Assembly (NCBI GenBank): GCA_963781725.1
Contig: CAWAGV010000001.1
Span: 1,612,001 to 1,676,000, forward strand
Direction: 5' to 3'
Length of the DNA stretch: 64,000 bases
Source of the DNA: BOG-931 sp963781725
Lineage (GTDB): Bacteria > Pseudomonadota > Alphaproteobacteria > Rhizobiales > Xanthobacteraceae
A program made the position numbers and the translations under genes. Below the pieces are notes generated by a model, which had not been told where the DNA came from, made no database searches, and worked only from the letters and a program-made list of their open reading frames with translations. Each line of letters begins with the position of its first letter. Positions within the stretch are counted from its first letter, which is position 1. This document shows, piece by piece, positions 1-7,945 of the stretch.

Positions 1-589
1 CCTTGGTGGCTTCGACCTCGGTCAGCCCGGGCAGCAGGCAGTTCACCCTGATCATCCGCGCACCCAATTCGCGCGCCAGCGAACGGGTCATGCCGACGAT
101 GGCGGATTTGCTGGTCACATAATGCAACAGCCGCGGCGCGCCCCAATAGATCGTGTCCGATGACACAGTGACGATCGCTCCGCCGTCACGCATCAGCGGA
201 CCGATGGCGCGCACGGTGAGCCAGGTGCCGCGCACATTGATGGCCATCATCCGGTCCCAGACCTCCGGCGTGATTTCGTCGTAGGTCTTGCCGCCGACGT
301 TGTTGGCCCAGCCGGCATTGGCAACAAGACCGTGGATGCCGTCGCAACCCTGCGCGGCGGCCGCGGCCATTGCCGTCACCGAGGCTTCGGACGAAATATC
401 GGTTTCGACGAAACGCGCCTCGATGCCGGCGGCGATCAGGTTGCGCTCAGCCTCGGCGCCGAGCTTGCGGTCGATCTCCGCAATAATGACGCTGGCGCCC
501 TCGTGGCCGAGCCGCTCGGCGAAAGCAAAGCCAAGGCCACGCCCTGCCCCGGTGATGACGATGCGCTTATCGGAAAATCTCTTGCTCAT
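1..589 (-). CDS. SDR family oxidoreductase (C-terminus beyond window)
   Basis: This is a classical short-chain dehydrogenase, a cytosolic NAD(P)-dependent alcohol or ketone oxidoreductase. The protein starts MSKRFSDKRIVITGAGRGLG, so the Rossmann glycine motif TGAGRGLG is near residues 13-20. A catalytic serine (VSSD), the YVTSK active-site motif and the NAG motif are all present. The reading frame is open to the left edge, so only about 196 residues are visible and the stop lies outside. The ATG at 589 is the first usable start. It is the last visible gene of a leftward operon behind the 121-aa unknown protein and the VOC dioxygenase, which suggests dehydrogenation of a catabolic intermediate; the substrate is unknown. 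Confidence 0.9.
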   Translation of the reverse strand, partial: MSKRFSDKRIVITGAGRGLGFAFAERLGHEGASVIIAEIDRKLGAEAERNLIAAGIEARFVETDISSEASVTAMAAAAAQGCDGIHGLVANAGWANNVGGKTYDEITPEVWDRMMAINVRGTWLTVRAIGPLMRDGGAIVTVSSDTIYWGAPRLLHYVTSKSAIVGMTRSLARELGARMIRVNCLLPGLTEVEATK

Positions 590-608
590 GATGAGACCAT
601 AGCGCCGA

Positions 609-974
609 TCAGATGCCTTCGCCTTCGGCAGCGACGGCGTATTGAAAAAAATCGCGCTGACCGCGGTCATAGAGCGTCACGGAAGCGCCGCCGCCGGCCC
701 GGCCGGAAAACGGCTCATCGTCCGCATGGTCGTAGCCGAAAAATCCGACATCGCCATCGAGCGAAAGATCAATCGTTACGCGCAATGACGGCACCGTGAT
801 CTGCCCTTCGGAAATGCGAACGGTAAGGCCGGACGTCACGTCGACGAACCCATCATCGGCAGGCTCGATATCGAAACTCTCGCCAGTACCGAGCGAATGA
901 ACCAGCACCGGACACCGACCGGTGCGCCGCCGGTGCGCCTCGACCGCGATGATACGCCTGATCTCAGGCTGCAT
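609..974 (-). CDS. Conserved-looking hypothetical protein, 121 aa
   Basis: I do not recognise this family. The start chosen is the ATG at 974, which overlaps the end of the upstream VOC gene by 11 bases, a typical translational-coupling arrangement. A longer reading from 1154 would run antiphase through the VOC gene and is unlikely. The product (MQPEIRRIIAVEAHRR...) is beta-rich and acidic in its second half, with no signal peptide or membrane segment and no obvious metal-binding motif. It lies between a VOC dioxygenase and an SDR in one operon, so an accessory role in the same catabolic step is an inference only. Confidence 0.7.
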   Translation of the reverse strand: MQPEIRRIIAVEAHRRRTGRCPVLVHSLGTGESFDIEPADDGFVDVTSGLTVRISEGQITVPSLRVTIDLSLDGDVGFFGYDHADDEPFSGRAGGGASVTLYDRGQRDFFQYAVAAEGEGI

Positions 975-1917
975 GACCGCGGCCGCTCTGGTCGACCGAT
1001 GAAACCTGCCGCCGGGTCTTGCCGTCGATGCCGCCGACGATGGCCCACTCGGCAAACAGTTCGGGCTTGCGCTCATGAGTGCCGGGTTTCCAGTCCTCGG
1101 TGCAGTAATCCTCGTCGGCGTAATATTCCAGCGGCGCGGCCAGCGGATTTTCAAAGTACCAGAAATACGCCGAAGAGATCGGGTGCCGTCCGGGGCCGAT
1201 CTCGGTTTTCCATCCCTTCTTGCTCATGGCGATGCCGCCGCCGATGACTTCGTGGATGTCGCTCACCGTAAAGGCGACGTGATTGATGCCGGCCTTACCG
1301 GGGCGATTGAGCATGAAGAGGTTATGGTGATCGCCGACTTTCTGGCAGCGCGTGAAAACGCCGTGGCCCGGATACTCGTCGCTGATCGAGAAGCCGAGCT
1401 TCTCGGTATAAAACGCCCGCATCGCCGCCAAGTCCGATGCGAACACCACAACGTGCCCGATGTTTATCGGATGCGCCCGGTCATAGACCGGCGACCGCTG
1501 ATTGACCCGCTGGTGCGAACCTGGCGCATTCGGCGCCGTCGGTTTGACGACGATGGGCGTGCGCTTGCTGACGCGAAACGCGACGCTCATGCCGTTGGGA
1601 TCGGTGACGCGCGGCAGACCGTCCGGCCCGACGCGGAAGCTTGCCAGATCGCGCACGGCGTCGACGGTTTTTTTCAGTTCCTGCTCGTTGGCCGCGCCCC
1701 AGATCACTTCGCGAACCGTATTGCCGCTTTCTATCGGCGGCGGCAGGTCACCGGCGTCGCCCGGCCGGACAACAACTTCTCCCCCGTCGCGGGTGCGATA
1801 GACGAGCTTGTCGGGGGCGCCCGACACCGGCGATACGCCCCAATCGTCAAGGAAGCGCTTGCCTTCGGCCATATCGGCGACGCCGAAAACGACTGCATCA
1901 ATCCCCGTGAGCGCCAT
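964..1917 (-). CDS. VOC family extradiol-type ring-cleavage dioxygenase
   Basis: The 317-aa protein has two vicinal-oxygen-chelate modules, as in class I extradiol (2,3-dihydroxybiphenyl or catechol 2,3-) dioxygenases, which use Fe(II) to open catecholic rings. The expected metal triad is visible: His155 (in NIGHVVVF), His213 (in GINHVAF) and Glu264 (in PLEYY). The first module (about residues 5-115) lacks the ligands, as is normal. The length matches two-domain enzymes of about 300 aa. The ATG at 1917 is preceded by a good GGAGGC ribosome site. It follows the cupin gene by 100 bases and overlaps the next gene. With the Rieske oxygenase and alpha/beta hydrolase encoded nearby it fits a meta-cleavage route. 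The exact substrate cannot be told. Confidence 0.88.
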   Translation of the reverse strand: MALTGIDAVVFGVADMAEGKRFLDDWGVSPVSGAPDKLVYRTRDGGEVVVRPGDAGDLPPPIESGNTVREVIWGAANEQELKKTVDAVRDLASFRVGPDGLPRVTDPNGMSVAFRVSKRTPIVVKPTAPNAPGSHQRVNQRSPVYDRAHPINIGHVVVFASDLAAMRAFYTEKLGFSISDEYPGHGVFTRCQKVGDHHNLFMLNRPGKAGINHVAFTVSDIHEVIGGGIAMSKKGWKTEIGPGRHPISSAYFWYFENPLAAPLEYYADEDYCTEDWKPGTHERKPELFAEWAIVGGIDGKTRRQVSSVDQSGRGHAA

Positions 1918-2017
1918 GATGCGCCTCCATTACAAGACAATCGGATGTTCAGATAACAGGAGCCGGCTTGTGCAAGCTAATGGACGCGCCGCGGGACGCG
2001 GCGCGCCCGATGCGCCG

Positions 2018-2551
2018 TCAGCGCTTCACCTTCGCCAGCGGATGATCCGGCGGATAGGTCGGCGTGACCGGCTTTGGCGAGCCGATCATGACCATCATGA
2101 CCGCCTCTTCCTCACCGATATTCATCTCGCCGCGATAGACGCCGGGCGGCACCGACACGCAGTCGCGCTCGCCGAGAACCGCTTCCCAGCGCTCGCCGTC
2201 CTTTTCGGTCATCACCTTGATCTTGCCGCGGAGCACGAAGAACACTTCCTCGGCGTCGGTGTGCAGGTGCATCGGCCCTTCCGCCCCGGGCGGCAGGATC
2301 ATGTTCGACAGGGTGAAATTCTCGGCCGGGATCACCGAAGAGTCGGATGCAACGCCGGTTCCGCCGGTGCCAATGAAGCGCTTTTGCGCCCGGCGATATT
2401 TCGGATCGTAGTCGGCCTGGAACTTGAGCGCGTTCCAGTCGTATTTGCGGTCGGCGACGCGCGCGACTCGGCTGTTCATCCAGTCGTCATAGCTTGCGCC
2501 AGTGGGCCGATCCCAGGATCGTTTTGTTTCCTTCCGGGTGACGTCATCCAT
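2018..2551 (-). CDS. Cupin domain protein
   Basis: This 177-aa cytosolic protein has one conserved cupin barrel in its second half. Metal-binding motif 1 is seen as GPMHLHTDAEEVFFVLRG, with His95, His97 and Glu101/102. The N-terminal 60 residues are polar and rich in Arg, Trp and Tyr. The ATG at 2551 follows an AGGAGAG ribosome site. It sits 38 bases behind the IclR gene and 100 bases before the VOC dioxygenase on the same strand, so all are probably co-transcribed. Small cupins in aromatic operons may be dioxygenases, isomerases or ligand-binding proteins, and sequence alone does not decide between these. Confidence 0.85.
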   Translation of the reverse strand: MDDVTRKETKRSWDRPTGASYDDWMNSRVARVADRKYDWNALKFQADYDPKYRRAQKRFIGTGGTGVASDSSVIPAENFTLSNMILPPGAEGPMHLHTDAEEVFFVLRGKIKVMTEKDGERWEAVLGERDCVSVPPGVYRGEMNIGEEEAVMMVMIGSPKPVTPTYPPDHPLAKVKR

Positions 2552-2589
2552 TTCACTCTCCTGATGTTACCAGTTTCATGTTGATTGAA

Positions 2590-3462
2590 TTACCCGGCGG
2601 ATCGCCGGCCGTGCTGCATGGTCGGCTCATTGCCCCGCCCCGGATCGACCTGCTGTCCGAGGTCGCGCGAAATCGCCGCCGCGGCGGCAATCACTTCCGC
2701 TTTCAGGGGACCGCTCAGTTCGGCTTCATTGGTCAGCAGCGCGACCGCGGAGACGTTGATCGCGCCGACAATCCGCTCAGTGACGTCGCGGATTGGCGCG
2801 GCGACACTGGCAACGCCGGGCTCATAGCCCGAGTTCTGCACCACGACGCCGGCGACGCGATCAAGCGCGACCTGCGCGACCAGGTCGGCGACGCTCGCAT
2901 ACGGCGACAGGTTAAGCGGCTTGGTCAATTCCTGATGATACAGCTCGCGGATCTCGTGATCGGAAAAGCCCGACAGCAGAATGCGGCCCATGGTCGTGGC
3001 ATGCGCCGGCAGCCGCGTTCCGACATGGACGATGCTGGCGATCGAGCGCCGCGTTGCGACCCGCGCCAGATAGACGACATCGCGGCCATGCAACTCGCCG
3101 AGGTGAGCCGACCATCCGGTGCGATCCCGCAAGCGAATGAGATGCGGCATCGCCACATCGATAATGTCGCGTGAGGCAAGATAGCCGTAACCCAACGCGA
3201 GCACCTGCGGCCCAAGCGTGTAATTCTTGCTGCGCGCGTCGTATTCGACGAAGCTCAGATGCTCGAGCGTATAGAGCAGCCGGTAAGCCGACGAGCGCGT
3301 CATGCCGAGCGCCGCGGCAACCTCGGAAAGCGTCAGCCTGGTGTTGTCGCGCGACAACGTACTGAGAATCTTGAGACCCCGGATCAGCGCAGGAACCAGA
3401 TAGCGTTCGTCCGCTCCGGCCTCCGCATTCAACACTGGCGCCTGGCTTTCGGCCTTGGTCAT
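2590..3462 (-). CDS. IclR family transcriptional regulator
   Basis: The protein has the two IclR domains: an N-terminal winged helix (RGLKILSTLSRDNTRLTLSE, then SSAYRLLYTLE) and a C-terminal effector domain with the typical AHATTMGRILLSG segment. IclR proteins usually sense aromatic or small organic acids and control the adjacent operon. A longer reading starts at 3516, but it would overlap a perfect TTTGTA-N5-TACAAA palindrome at 3496-3512, so the internal ATG at 3462 (MTKAESQ) is preferred, giving 290 aa. It heads the leftward cupin-VOC-SDR operon and diverges from the hydrolase operon, so it may control both directions. Confidence 0.9.
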   Translation of the reverse strand: MTKAESQAPVLNAEAGADERYLVPALIRGLKILSTLSRDNTRLTLSEVAAALGMTRSSAYRLLYTLEHLSFVEYDARSKNYTLGPQVLALGYGYLASRDIIDVAMPHLIRLRDRTGWSAHLGELHGRDVVYLARVATRRSIASIVHVGTRLPAHATTMGRILLSGFSDHEIRELYHQELTKPLNLSPYASVADLVAQVALDRVAGVVVQNSGYEPGVASVAAPIRDVTERIVGAINVSAVALLTNEAELSGPLKAEVIAAAAAISRDLGQQVDPGRGNEPTMQHGRRSAG

Positions 3463-3495
3463 CGTTCCGACTGACGTTTGTTTAATATGCGAAAC

Positions 3496-3512
3496 TTTGT
3501 ATCGCGTACAAA
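3496..3512. promoter_or_regulatory. Palindromic operator candidate TTTGTA-N5-TACAAA
   Basis: A perfect inverted repeat with six-base arms (TTTGTA and TACAAA around TCGCG) lies 34 bases upstream of the preferred IclR start. IclR-type dimers bind such short palindromes. Position in the divergent promoter region makes it a good candidate autoregulatory operator. Binding is inferred. Confidence 0.5.
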
Positions 3513-3658
3513 ACATATATTAACCAGTCAAGTCGGAAAAACGCGCCCTGCTCATCGTCCTTGGCTGCCCGGATATGCATAAATAGCGAGCTGGCATCAG
3601 ATCCGGGACATTGACTCAAAAGTTAACGCATGGTTTACGTGCTTATAATGTGAACTAT

Positions 3659-3676
3659 AAGTTCAAATATGAACTT
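3659..3676. promoter_or_regulatory. Palindrome AAGTTCA-AATA-TGAACTT before the hydrolase operon
   Basis: Seven-base perfect arms (AAGTTCA and TGAACTT) surround AATA. An overlapping second dyad, GAACT-ATA-AGTTC, lies at about 3652-3664, so three GAAC half-sites alternate in 25 bases. The element ends 15 bases before the ATG at 3692, which suits an operator read by one of the two IclR proteins. This is inference from symmetry and place. Confidence 0.5.
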
Positions 3677-3691
3677 TTTGGCGATCATGCG

Positions 3692-4522
3692 ATGAACCCA
3701 GAGGAAAGCAATCTGGATCGCAATTTTGCTGACGGTATTGGATACCTTCGGCGTTCCGGCCGCGACTCCGCGCCTTCGCTGATTTTGTTGCACGGCATTG
3801 GCAGCAATGCCGGAAGTTTCGCCGCGATGCTCGAAGCGTTGCCGGAGGGGATTGATGCCATTGCCTGGGATGCCCCCGGCTATGGGCAATCCGTCCCGCT
3901 CGACATCAAGGCCCCTTCCCCGCGCCACTATGCGGATGCGCTGGCGAAATTCCTCGATGCGCTCAAGCTTCCCACTGTCGCGCTCGCCGGTCATTCGCTC
4001 GGCGCGCTTTTTGCCGGAAGTTTTGCCAGACATTATCCGGACCGCGTCAGGGCGCTGGCGTTGTTCTCGCCGGCCTTGGGCTACGGCGTAACTCCAGGCG
4101 CGCCGCTTCCGCCCGGCGTGCAATCGCGCGTCGACGAGATCGTCGAACTTGGGCCGAAGGCTTTTGCCAAGAAGCGCGCCGCACGCCTGGTCGGCGATCC
4201 GCAAGCACGGCCCGAGGTCGTTGCGGCCGTCGAGCAGGCGATGGGATCGGTCAATCCTGCGGGATACATCCAGGCGGTGCGCGCCCTTGGCGCCGGGCAG
4301 CTCCTGGCCGACGCGGCATCGATCCGCATGCCGGCCATTGTGGCGGTTGGCACATGCGATCTGATCACGCCGCCGGCCAACGCACATTCATTGTATGCGG
4401 CGCTCGCGAATGCGGCCGGCATGCACGAAGTGCCCGGCGCCGGTCATGCGCTGCCGCAGGAAGAACCCGCCGCCGTCGCGCGCCTTCTGGCGCAAATGGT
4501 CGGGAGTCCGGCTCATGTCTGA
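3692..4522 (+). CDS. Alpha/beta hydrolase (meta-cleavage hydrolase or lactonase type)
   Basis: The 276-aa product is an alpha/beta-fold hydrolase. It shows the oxyanion region LLHGIGSNAG, the nucleophile elbow GHSLG, an acid residue in CDLITPP and the catalytic His in GAGHALP. In catabolic operons such enzymes cleave ring-fission products or enol-lactones. An upstream TTG at 3611 would add 27 residues, but those codons cover the operator-like palindromes, so the ATG at 3692 is preferred. Its stop overlaps the next start by eight bases (ATGTCTGA), which shows coupling to the following IclR gene. The substrate is not deducible. Confidence 0.88.
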   Translation: MNPEESNLDRNFADGIGYLRRSGRDSAPSLILLHGIGSNAGSFAAMLEALPEGIDAIAWDAPGYGQSVPLDIKAPSPRHYADALAKFLDALKLPTVALAGHSLGALFAGSFARHYPDRVRALALFSPALGYGVTPGAPLPPGVQSRVDEIVELGPKAFAKKRAARLVGDPQARPEVVAAVEQAMGSVNPAGYIQAVRALGAGQLLADAASIRMPAIVAVGTCDLITPPANAHSLYAALANAAGMHEVPGAGHALPQEEPAAVARLLAQMVGSPAHV

Positions 4523-5405
4523 ACGCGTCACGGACGGACAATCCGAAGAGCTTTATGCATCGCCGCCGGTGCAACGCGTCGCCCGGCTGCTGCGCCGCAT
4601 TGCCGAAGGCGATGCTGTAACCAACATGGCGCGGACGGCCCGCGAACTCGGGATCAACCGGACGACACTGCTGCGGTTATTGCATGCGCTCGAGGCCGAG
4701 CGATTCATCGAATCGCGCGGCGAGCAGAATGGCTGGCGCATCGGCGTTGGATTGATCACGCTGACCGCGCAGGCGTTCTTCTCGGACGATCTGGTGCAGA
4801 CCGCGGTGCCGGTGCTGACGCGGCTAGCTGAAAGTCTCACCCTCTCCGCCCATCTCGGCGTGCTCGACGGCCGCGAAGTCGTCTATCTGCTGCGCCGGGT
4901 GCCCAACCATGCCTTCGCCAGCAACATCAGGGTTGGCAGCCGGCTTCCGGCCCATGCGGCCAATATGGGACGCATCATCTTGGCCTATCTGCCGGCCGAG
5001 CGGATCGAGCGCCTCTATGCCGGCGTCGATCTGCGCGCCGTCACGCCGCAGACCTCCGTCACACCGTTGCAGCTTCGCACCCAGCTCGACACCGATCGGG
5101 AAAAAGGCCTGGCCTGGAGCGACGGCAATTACGAACCCGGCATCAGCTCGGTCGCGGCTCCCGTGTTCGACGCGACAAACGCACCGGTCGCGGCCATTAA
5201 TGTCACCGGCCAAACGGCTCAGTTCGAAGGCAACGAGCGCCGGGCCAGGATTGGCGCTGCCGTCGAAGACGCGGCGCGGGAAATTTCGCTGCGGCTGGGT
5301 TGGCACGATACGCAGAACGGCAACGGCCGGACTCACGAGGAGAAGCGGCCGTACGGAACGACGGAAACGAACGAACGCAACCCGCGAGAACAGTCGTGGA
5401 CCTAG
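4515..5405 (+). CDS. IclR family transcriptional regulator
   Basis: This second IclR regulator is 296 aa. The N-terminal winged helix includes PPVQRVARLLRRIAEGDAVT and NRTTLLRLLHALE. The effector-binding domain carries LPAHAANMGRIILAYL and the NYEPGISSVAAPVFD segment that lines the ligand pocket in this family. It lies inside the operon it probably controls, overlapping the hydrolase gene by eight bases and the following SDR-like gene by ten. The C-terminal 35 residues are hydrophilic and beyond the usual domain end. It is related to, but clearly different from, the divergent IclR protein at 2590-3462. Confidence 0.9.
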   Translation: MSERVTDGQSEELYASPPVQRVARLLRRIAEGDAVTNMARTARELGINRTTLLRLLHALEAERFIESRGEQNGWRIGVGLITLTAQAFFSDDLVQTAVPVLTRLAESLTLSAHLGVLDGREVVYLLRRVPNHAFASNIRVGSRLPAHAANMGRIILAYLPAERIERLYAGVDLRAVTPQTSVTPLQLRTQLDTDREKGLAWSDGNYEPGISSVAAPVFDATNAPVAAINVTGQTAQFEGNERRARIGAAVEDAAREISLRLGWHDTQNGNGRTHEEKRPYGTTETNERNPREQSWT

Positions 5406-6184
5406 GCCTTGAAAACAGTGTCGCTGTCGTCACCGGTGGCAGTTCCGGCATCGGACTGGCAACGGCGAAATACCTGCTGGCCGACGGCGCCCGCGTCGCG
5501 ATCTGCGGCCGGGACGCAAGCCGCCTTCATGCAGCGAAGCGGAAACTCGGCGCGGCCGGCGACGCCCTGCTCGCCGAACCATGCAACGTGCTCGATGCCG
5601 ATGCGGTCGGCGATTTCGCGGACAAGGTTGCGCAATGGGGCGGCGGCCGCGTCGATCTGCTCGTCAACAATGCCGGACAGGGCCGCGTTTCGACTTTTTC
5701 AGGCACCAGCGACGCGCAATGGCGTGAAGAGCTGGAACTGAAATTCTTCAGCCAGATTTTGCCGATCCGGGCATTCCTTCCGCTTCTGGAAAAGAGCGAC
5801 AGTCCGGCCATCGTCGCGGTCAATTCGCTGCTGTCGATGCAGCCTGAACCGCACATGGTGTGTACTTCGGCGGCGCGGGCGGGCGTGCAAAATCTGTTGA
5901 AATCACTGGCGACGGAGTTTGCGCCGCGCATTCGCGTCAATTCCGTCCTGCTCGGCCTGGTCGATTCCGGACAATGGCAGCGCCGCTTTGAAGCGCGGAA
6001 AGACCCGGCGCAGTCGCGGACCAGCTGGATGAGCCAGCTCGCCGAAGACAAGAAAATCCCGCTCGGCCGTCTCGGCGACCCGGACGAACCGGCGCGGGCC
6101 ATCGTTTTTCTCGGCTCGCCTGCGGCGAGCTACATCACCGGCGCCAGCCTGGAAATATCCGGCGGCGTGTCACGCTACATCTGA
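5396..6184 (+). CDS. SDR-fold protein lacking the catalytic Tyr and Lys
   Basis: The product has the SDR Rossmann fold (VTGGSSGIG, NNAG), and its length (262 aa from GTG 5396) is normal. Counting from the conserved serine (Ser144 in VNSLLS), the Tyr position (+13) is Thr157 and the Lys position (+17) is Arg161, in MVCTSAARAG. Classical reduction through Tyr-Lys is therefore not expected. It may be a non-canonical SDR subfamily, a binding protein or an enzyme with other chemistry. The GTG start overlaps the IclR gene by ten bases. An in-frame ATG at 5300 lies deeper inside that gene and is less likely. The ThDP enzyme gene follows 18 bases later. Confidence 0.85.
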   Translation: MDLGLENSVAVVTGGSSGIGLATAKYLLADGARVAICGRDASRLHAAKRKLGAAGDALLAEPCNVLDADAVGDFADKVAQWGGGRVDLLVNNAGQGRVSTFSGTSDAQWREELELKFFSQILPIRAFLPLLEKSDSPAIVAVNSLLSMQPEPHMVCTSAARAGVQNLLKSLATEFAPRIRVNSVLLGLVDSGQWQRRFEARKDPAQSRTSWMSQLAEDKKIPLGRLGDPDEPARAIVFLGSPAASYITGASLEISGGVSRYI

Positions 6185-6202
6185 GTGAAGGATCGGACGA
6201 CG

Positions 6203-7936
6203 ATGAACCAGAGCGTTCTCACCCGCACGCGGAGCGAAGCCGCCACATCCGTACCCATCACCGACGCAGCCACGATCGATACCCCCATGACCGAGCCGGT
6301 TGGCGATGCCATTGCCAGTGCGCTTGCCGACATGGGGGTGACGACGGTGTTCGGCGTGATCTCGATCCACAATATGCCGATCCTCGATGCGATCGGCCGT
6401 CAGGGCCGGATCCGCTTTGTGCCGGCGCGCGGCGAAGCCGGCGCCATGAACATGGCGGATGCCTATGCGCGCGTGTCGCGGTCGCTGGGCGTCGTCATCA
6501 CCAGCACCGGCACCGCTGCCGGAAATGCCGCCGGTTCGCAGGTCGAAGCTTTGACCGCCGGCTCGCCGGTCCTGCATATCACCACGCAGGTCGATCGCGA
6601 GTTCATGGATCGCGACCGCGCCGCGATCCATGATGTTCCGCGCCAGCCGGACATGCTCAAGGCGATCAGCAAACATTACGTACGGGCATGGGAACCCGTT
6701 GGCGCCATCGACGCGCTGCTCGAAGCGGCGACCATCGCGCTGACGCCGCCGACCGGCCCGGTCACTCTCGAAATTCCCGTCGACGTCCAGCGTCTCAAGA
6801 TCGCCCGGCGCAAAGTGTCGGCTGTTCCGGTTGTCGCGTTGCGCCAGCCGGATCCGTTGAAGCTCGACGCTCTCGCCGACATGATCCGGCAGGCAAAGCG
6901 GCCGCTGCTGTGGCTGGGCGGCGGCGCACGCGGCGCCGCCGCGGCGGCAACGGCGCTCGCCGAGCGCGGCGTTGGCGTCGTCACCAGCACCAACGGCCGC
7001 GCCGTAGTGCCCGAAGGCCACGCCTACAGCCTCGGCGCGTTCAACATGACGCGCGAGGCCGAAGACATCTACGCCAGGTCCGACCTGATGATCGTCGTCG
7101 GATCGCGGCTGCGCGGCAACGAAACCCAGAACAACAGGATGAAACTGCCGCGGCTGGCGCAGATCGACGCCGATCCGCTCCAGGCCGGCCGCAACTATCC
7201 GGCCGAATTGTTCATCGCTGGCGACGCGCGGCTTGCGCTGGAAGGCCTGCTGGCGCGGCTGCCGGAAAAACTCAACACTGATGCGGCGTTCCTGTCGGAG
7301 ATTGGCGCCGCCCGTATTCGCGCCGAGGCCGCGCTGGTGAAGGCGCTCGGACCCTATACGCCGGTCGCGGAATTGCTCAGCCAGCACACGCAGAAAAACG
7401 GCCATCCGTGGGTGCGCGACGTCACTATCTCCAACAGCACTTTCGGCAACCGCTACGTCCGTCTCGCCGAACCACGGCTTGGCGTCCATGCGCTCGGCGG
7501 TGGCATCGGACAGGGCATCGCGATGGGGATCGGCGCGTCGATGGCCGGCGTGCCCGCGAAGACCATCACGCTCCTTGGCGACGGCGGCTCGCAATTGATG
7601 ATCGGCGAGCTGGCGACAGCGGTCGACTCCGCCGCCAACGTCGTTTTCATCATGATGAATGACAAGGGCTATGGCGTGATCCGCAACATCCAGGACGCGC
7701 AATACAACGGCCGCCGGGTCTATGCCGATATTCTGACACCGGACTTTTCGCTGATCTGCCAAGCCGTCGGCCTGCCGCACCAGCGCATCGCCAGAATTAG
7801 CGACTTCGAAGCCGCGCTCGACCGCGCACTCGCCTCCTCCGGACCGTGCATGATCGAAATCGACATGGTCGCCATCGGCCCGTTCAGCCAGAGCTTTGCC
7901 GGTCCGCCTGCCGGCGCCGCCGGCCAGCCGACATAA
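6203..7936 (+). CDS. ThDP-dependent enzyme, acetolactate synthase / benzoylformate decarboxylase family
   Basis: The 577-aa product has the three domains of ThDP decarboxylases and synthases. The N-terminal Pyr domain carries the activating Glu in ARGEAGAMNMADAYAR. A central domain contains LLWLGGGARG. The C-terminal PP domain has the GDGG...N cofactor motif (GDGGSQLMIGELATA, then MMND). It would decarboxylate or ligate a 2-oxo acid, with Mg2+ and ThDP, in the cytosol. An ATG at 6203 with AAGGA about nine bases upstream is preferred over the GTG at 6185. It sits between an SDR-like gene and a Rieske reductase, so it probably processes a side-chain 2-oxo acid of an aromatic or heterocyclic substrate. 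The substrate is not known. Confidence 0.88.
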   Translation: MNQSVLTRTRSEAATSVPITDAATIDTPMTEPVGDAIASALADMGVTTVFGVISIHNMPILDAIGRQGRIRFVPARGEAGAMNMADAYARVSRSLGVVITSTGTAAGNAAGSQVEALTAGSPVLHITTQVDREFMDRDRAAIHDVPRQPDMLKAISKHYVRAWEPVGAIDALLEAATIALTPPTGPVTLEIPVDVQRLKIARRKVSAVPVVALRQPDPLKLDALADMIRQAKRPLLWLGGGARGAAAAATALAERGVGVVTSTNGRAVVPEGHAYSLGAFNMTREAEDIYARSDLMIVVGSRLRGNETQNNRMKLPRLAQIDADPLQAGRNYPAELFIAGDARLALEGLLARLPEKLNTDAAFLSEIGAARIRAEAALVKALGPYTPVAELLSQHTQKNGHPWVRDVTISNSTFGNRYVRLAEPRLGVHALGGGIGQGIAMGIGASMAGVPAKTITLLGDGGSQLMIGELATAVDSAANVVFIMMNDKGYGVIRNIQDAQYNGRRVYADILTPDFSLICQAVGLPHQRIARISDFEAALDRALASSGPCMIEIDMVAIGPFSQSFAGPPAGAAGQPT

Positions 7937-7945
7937 GGACCTGCA

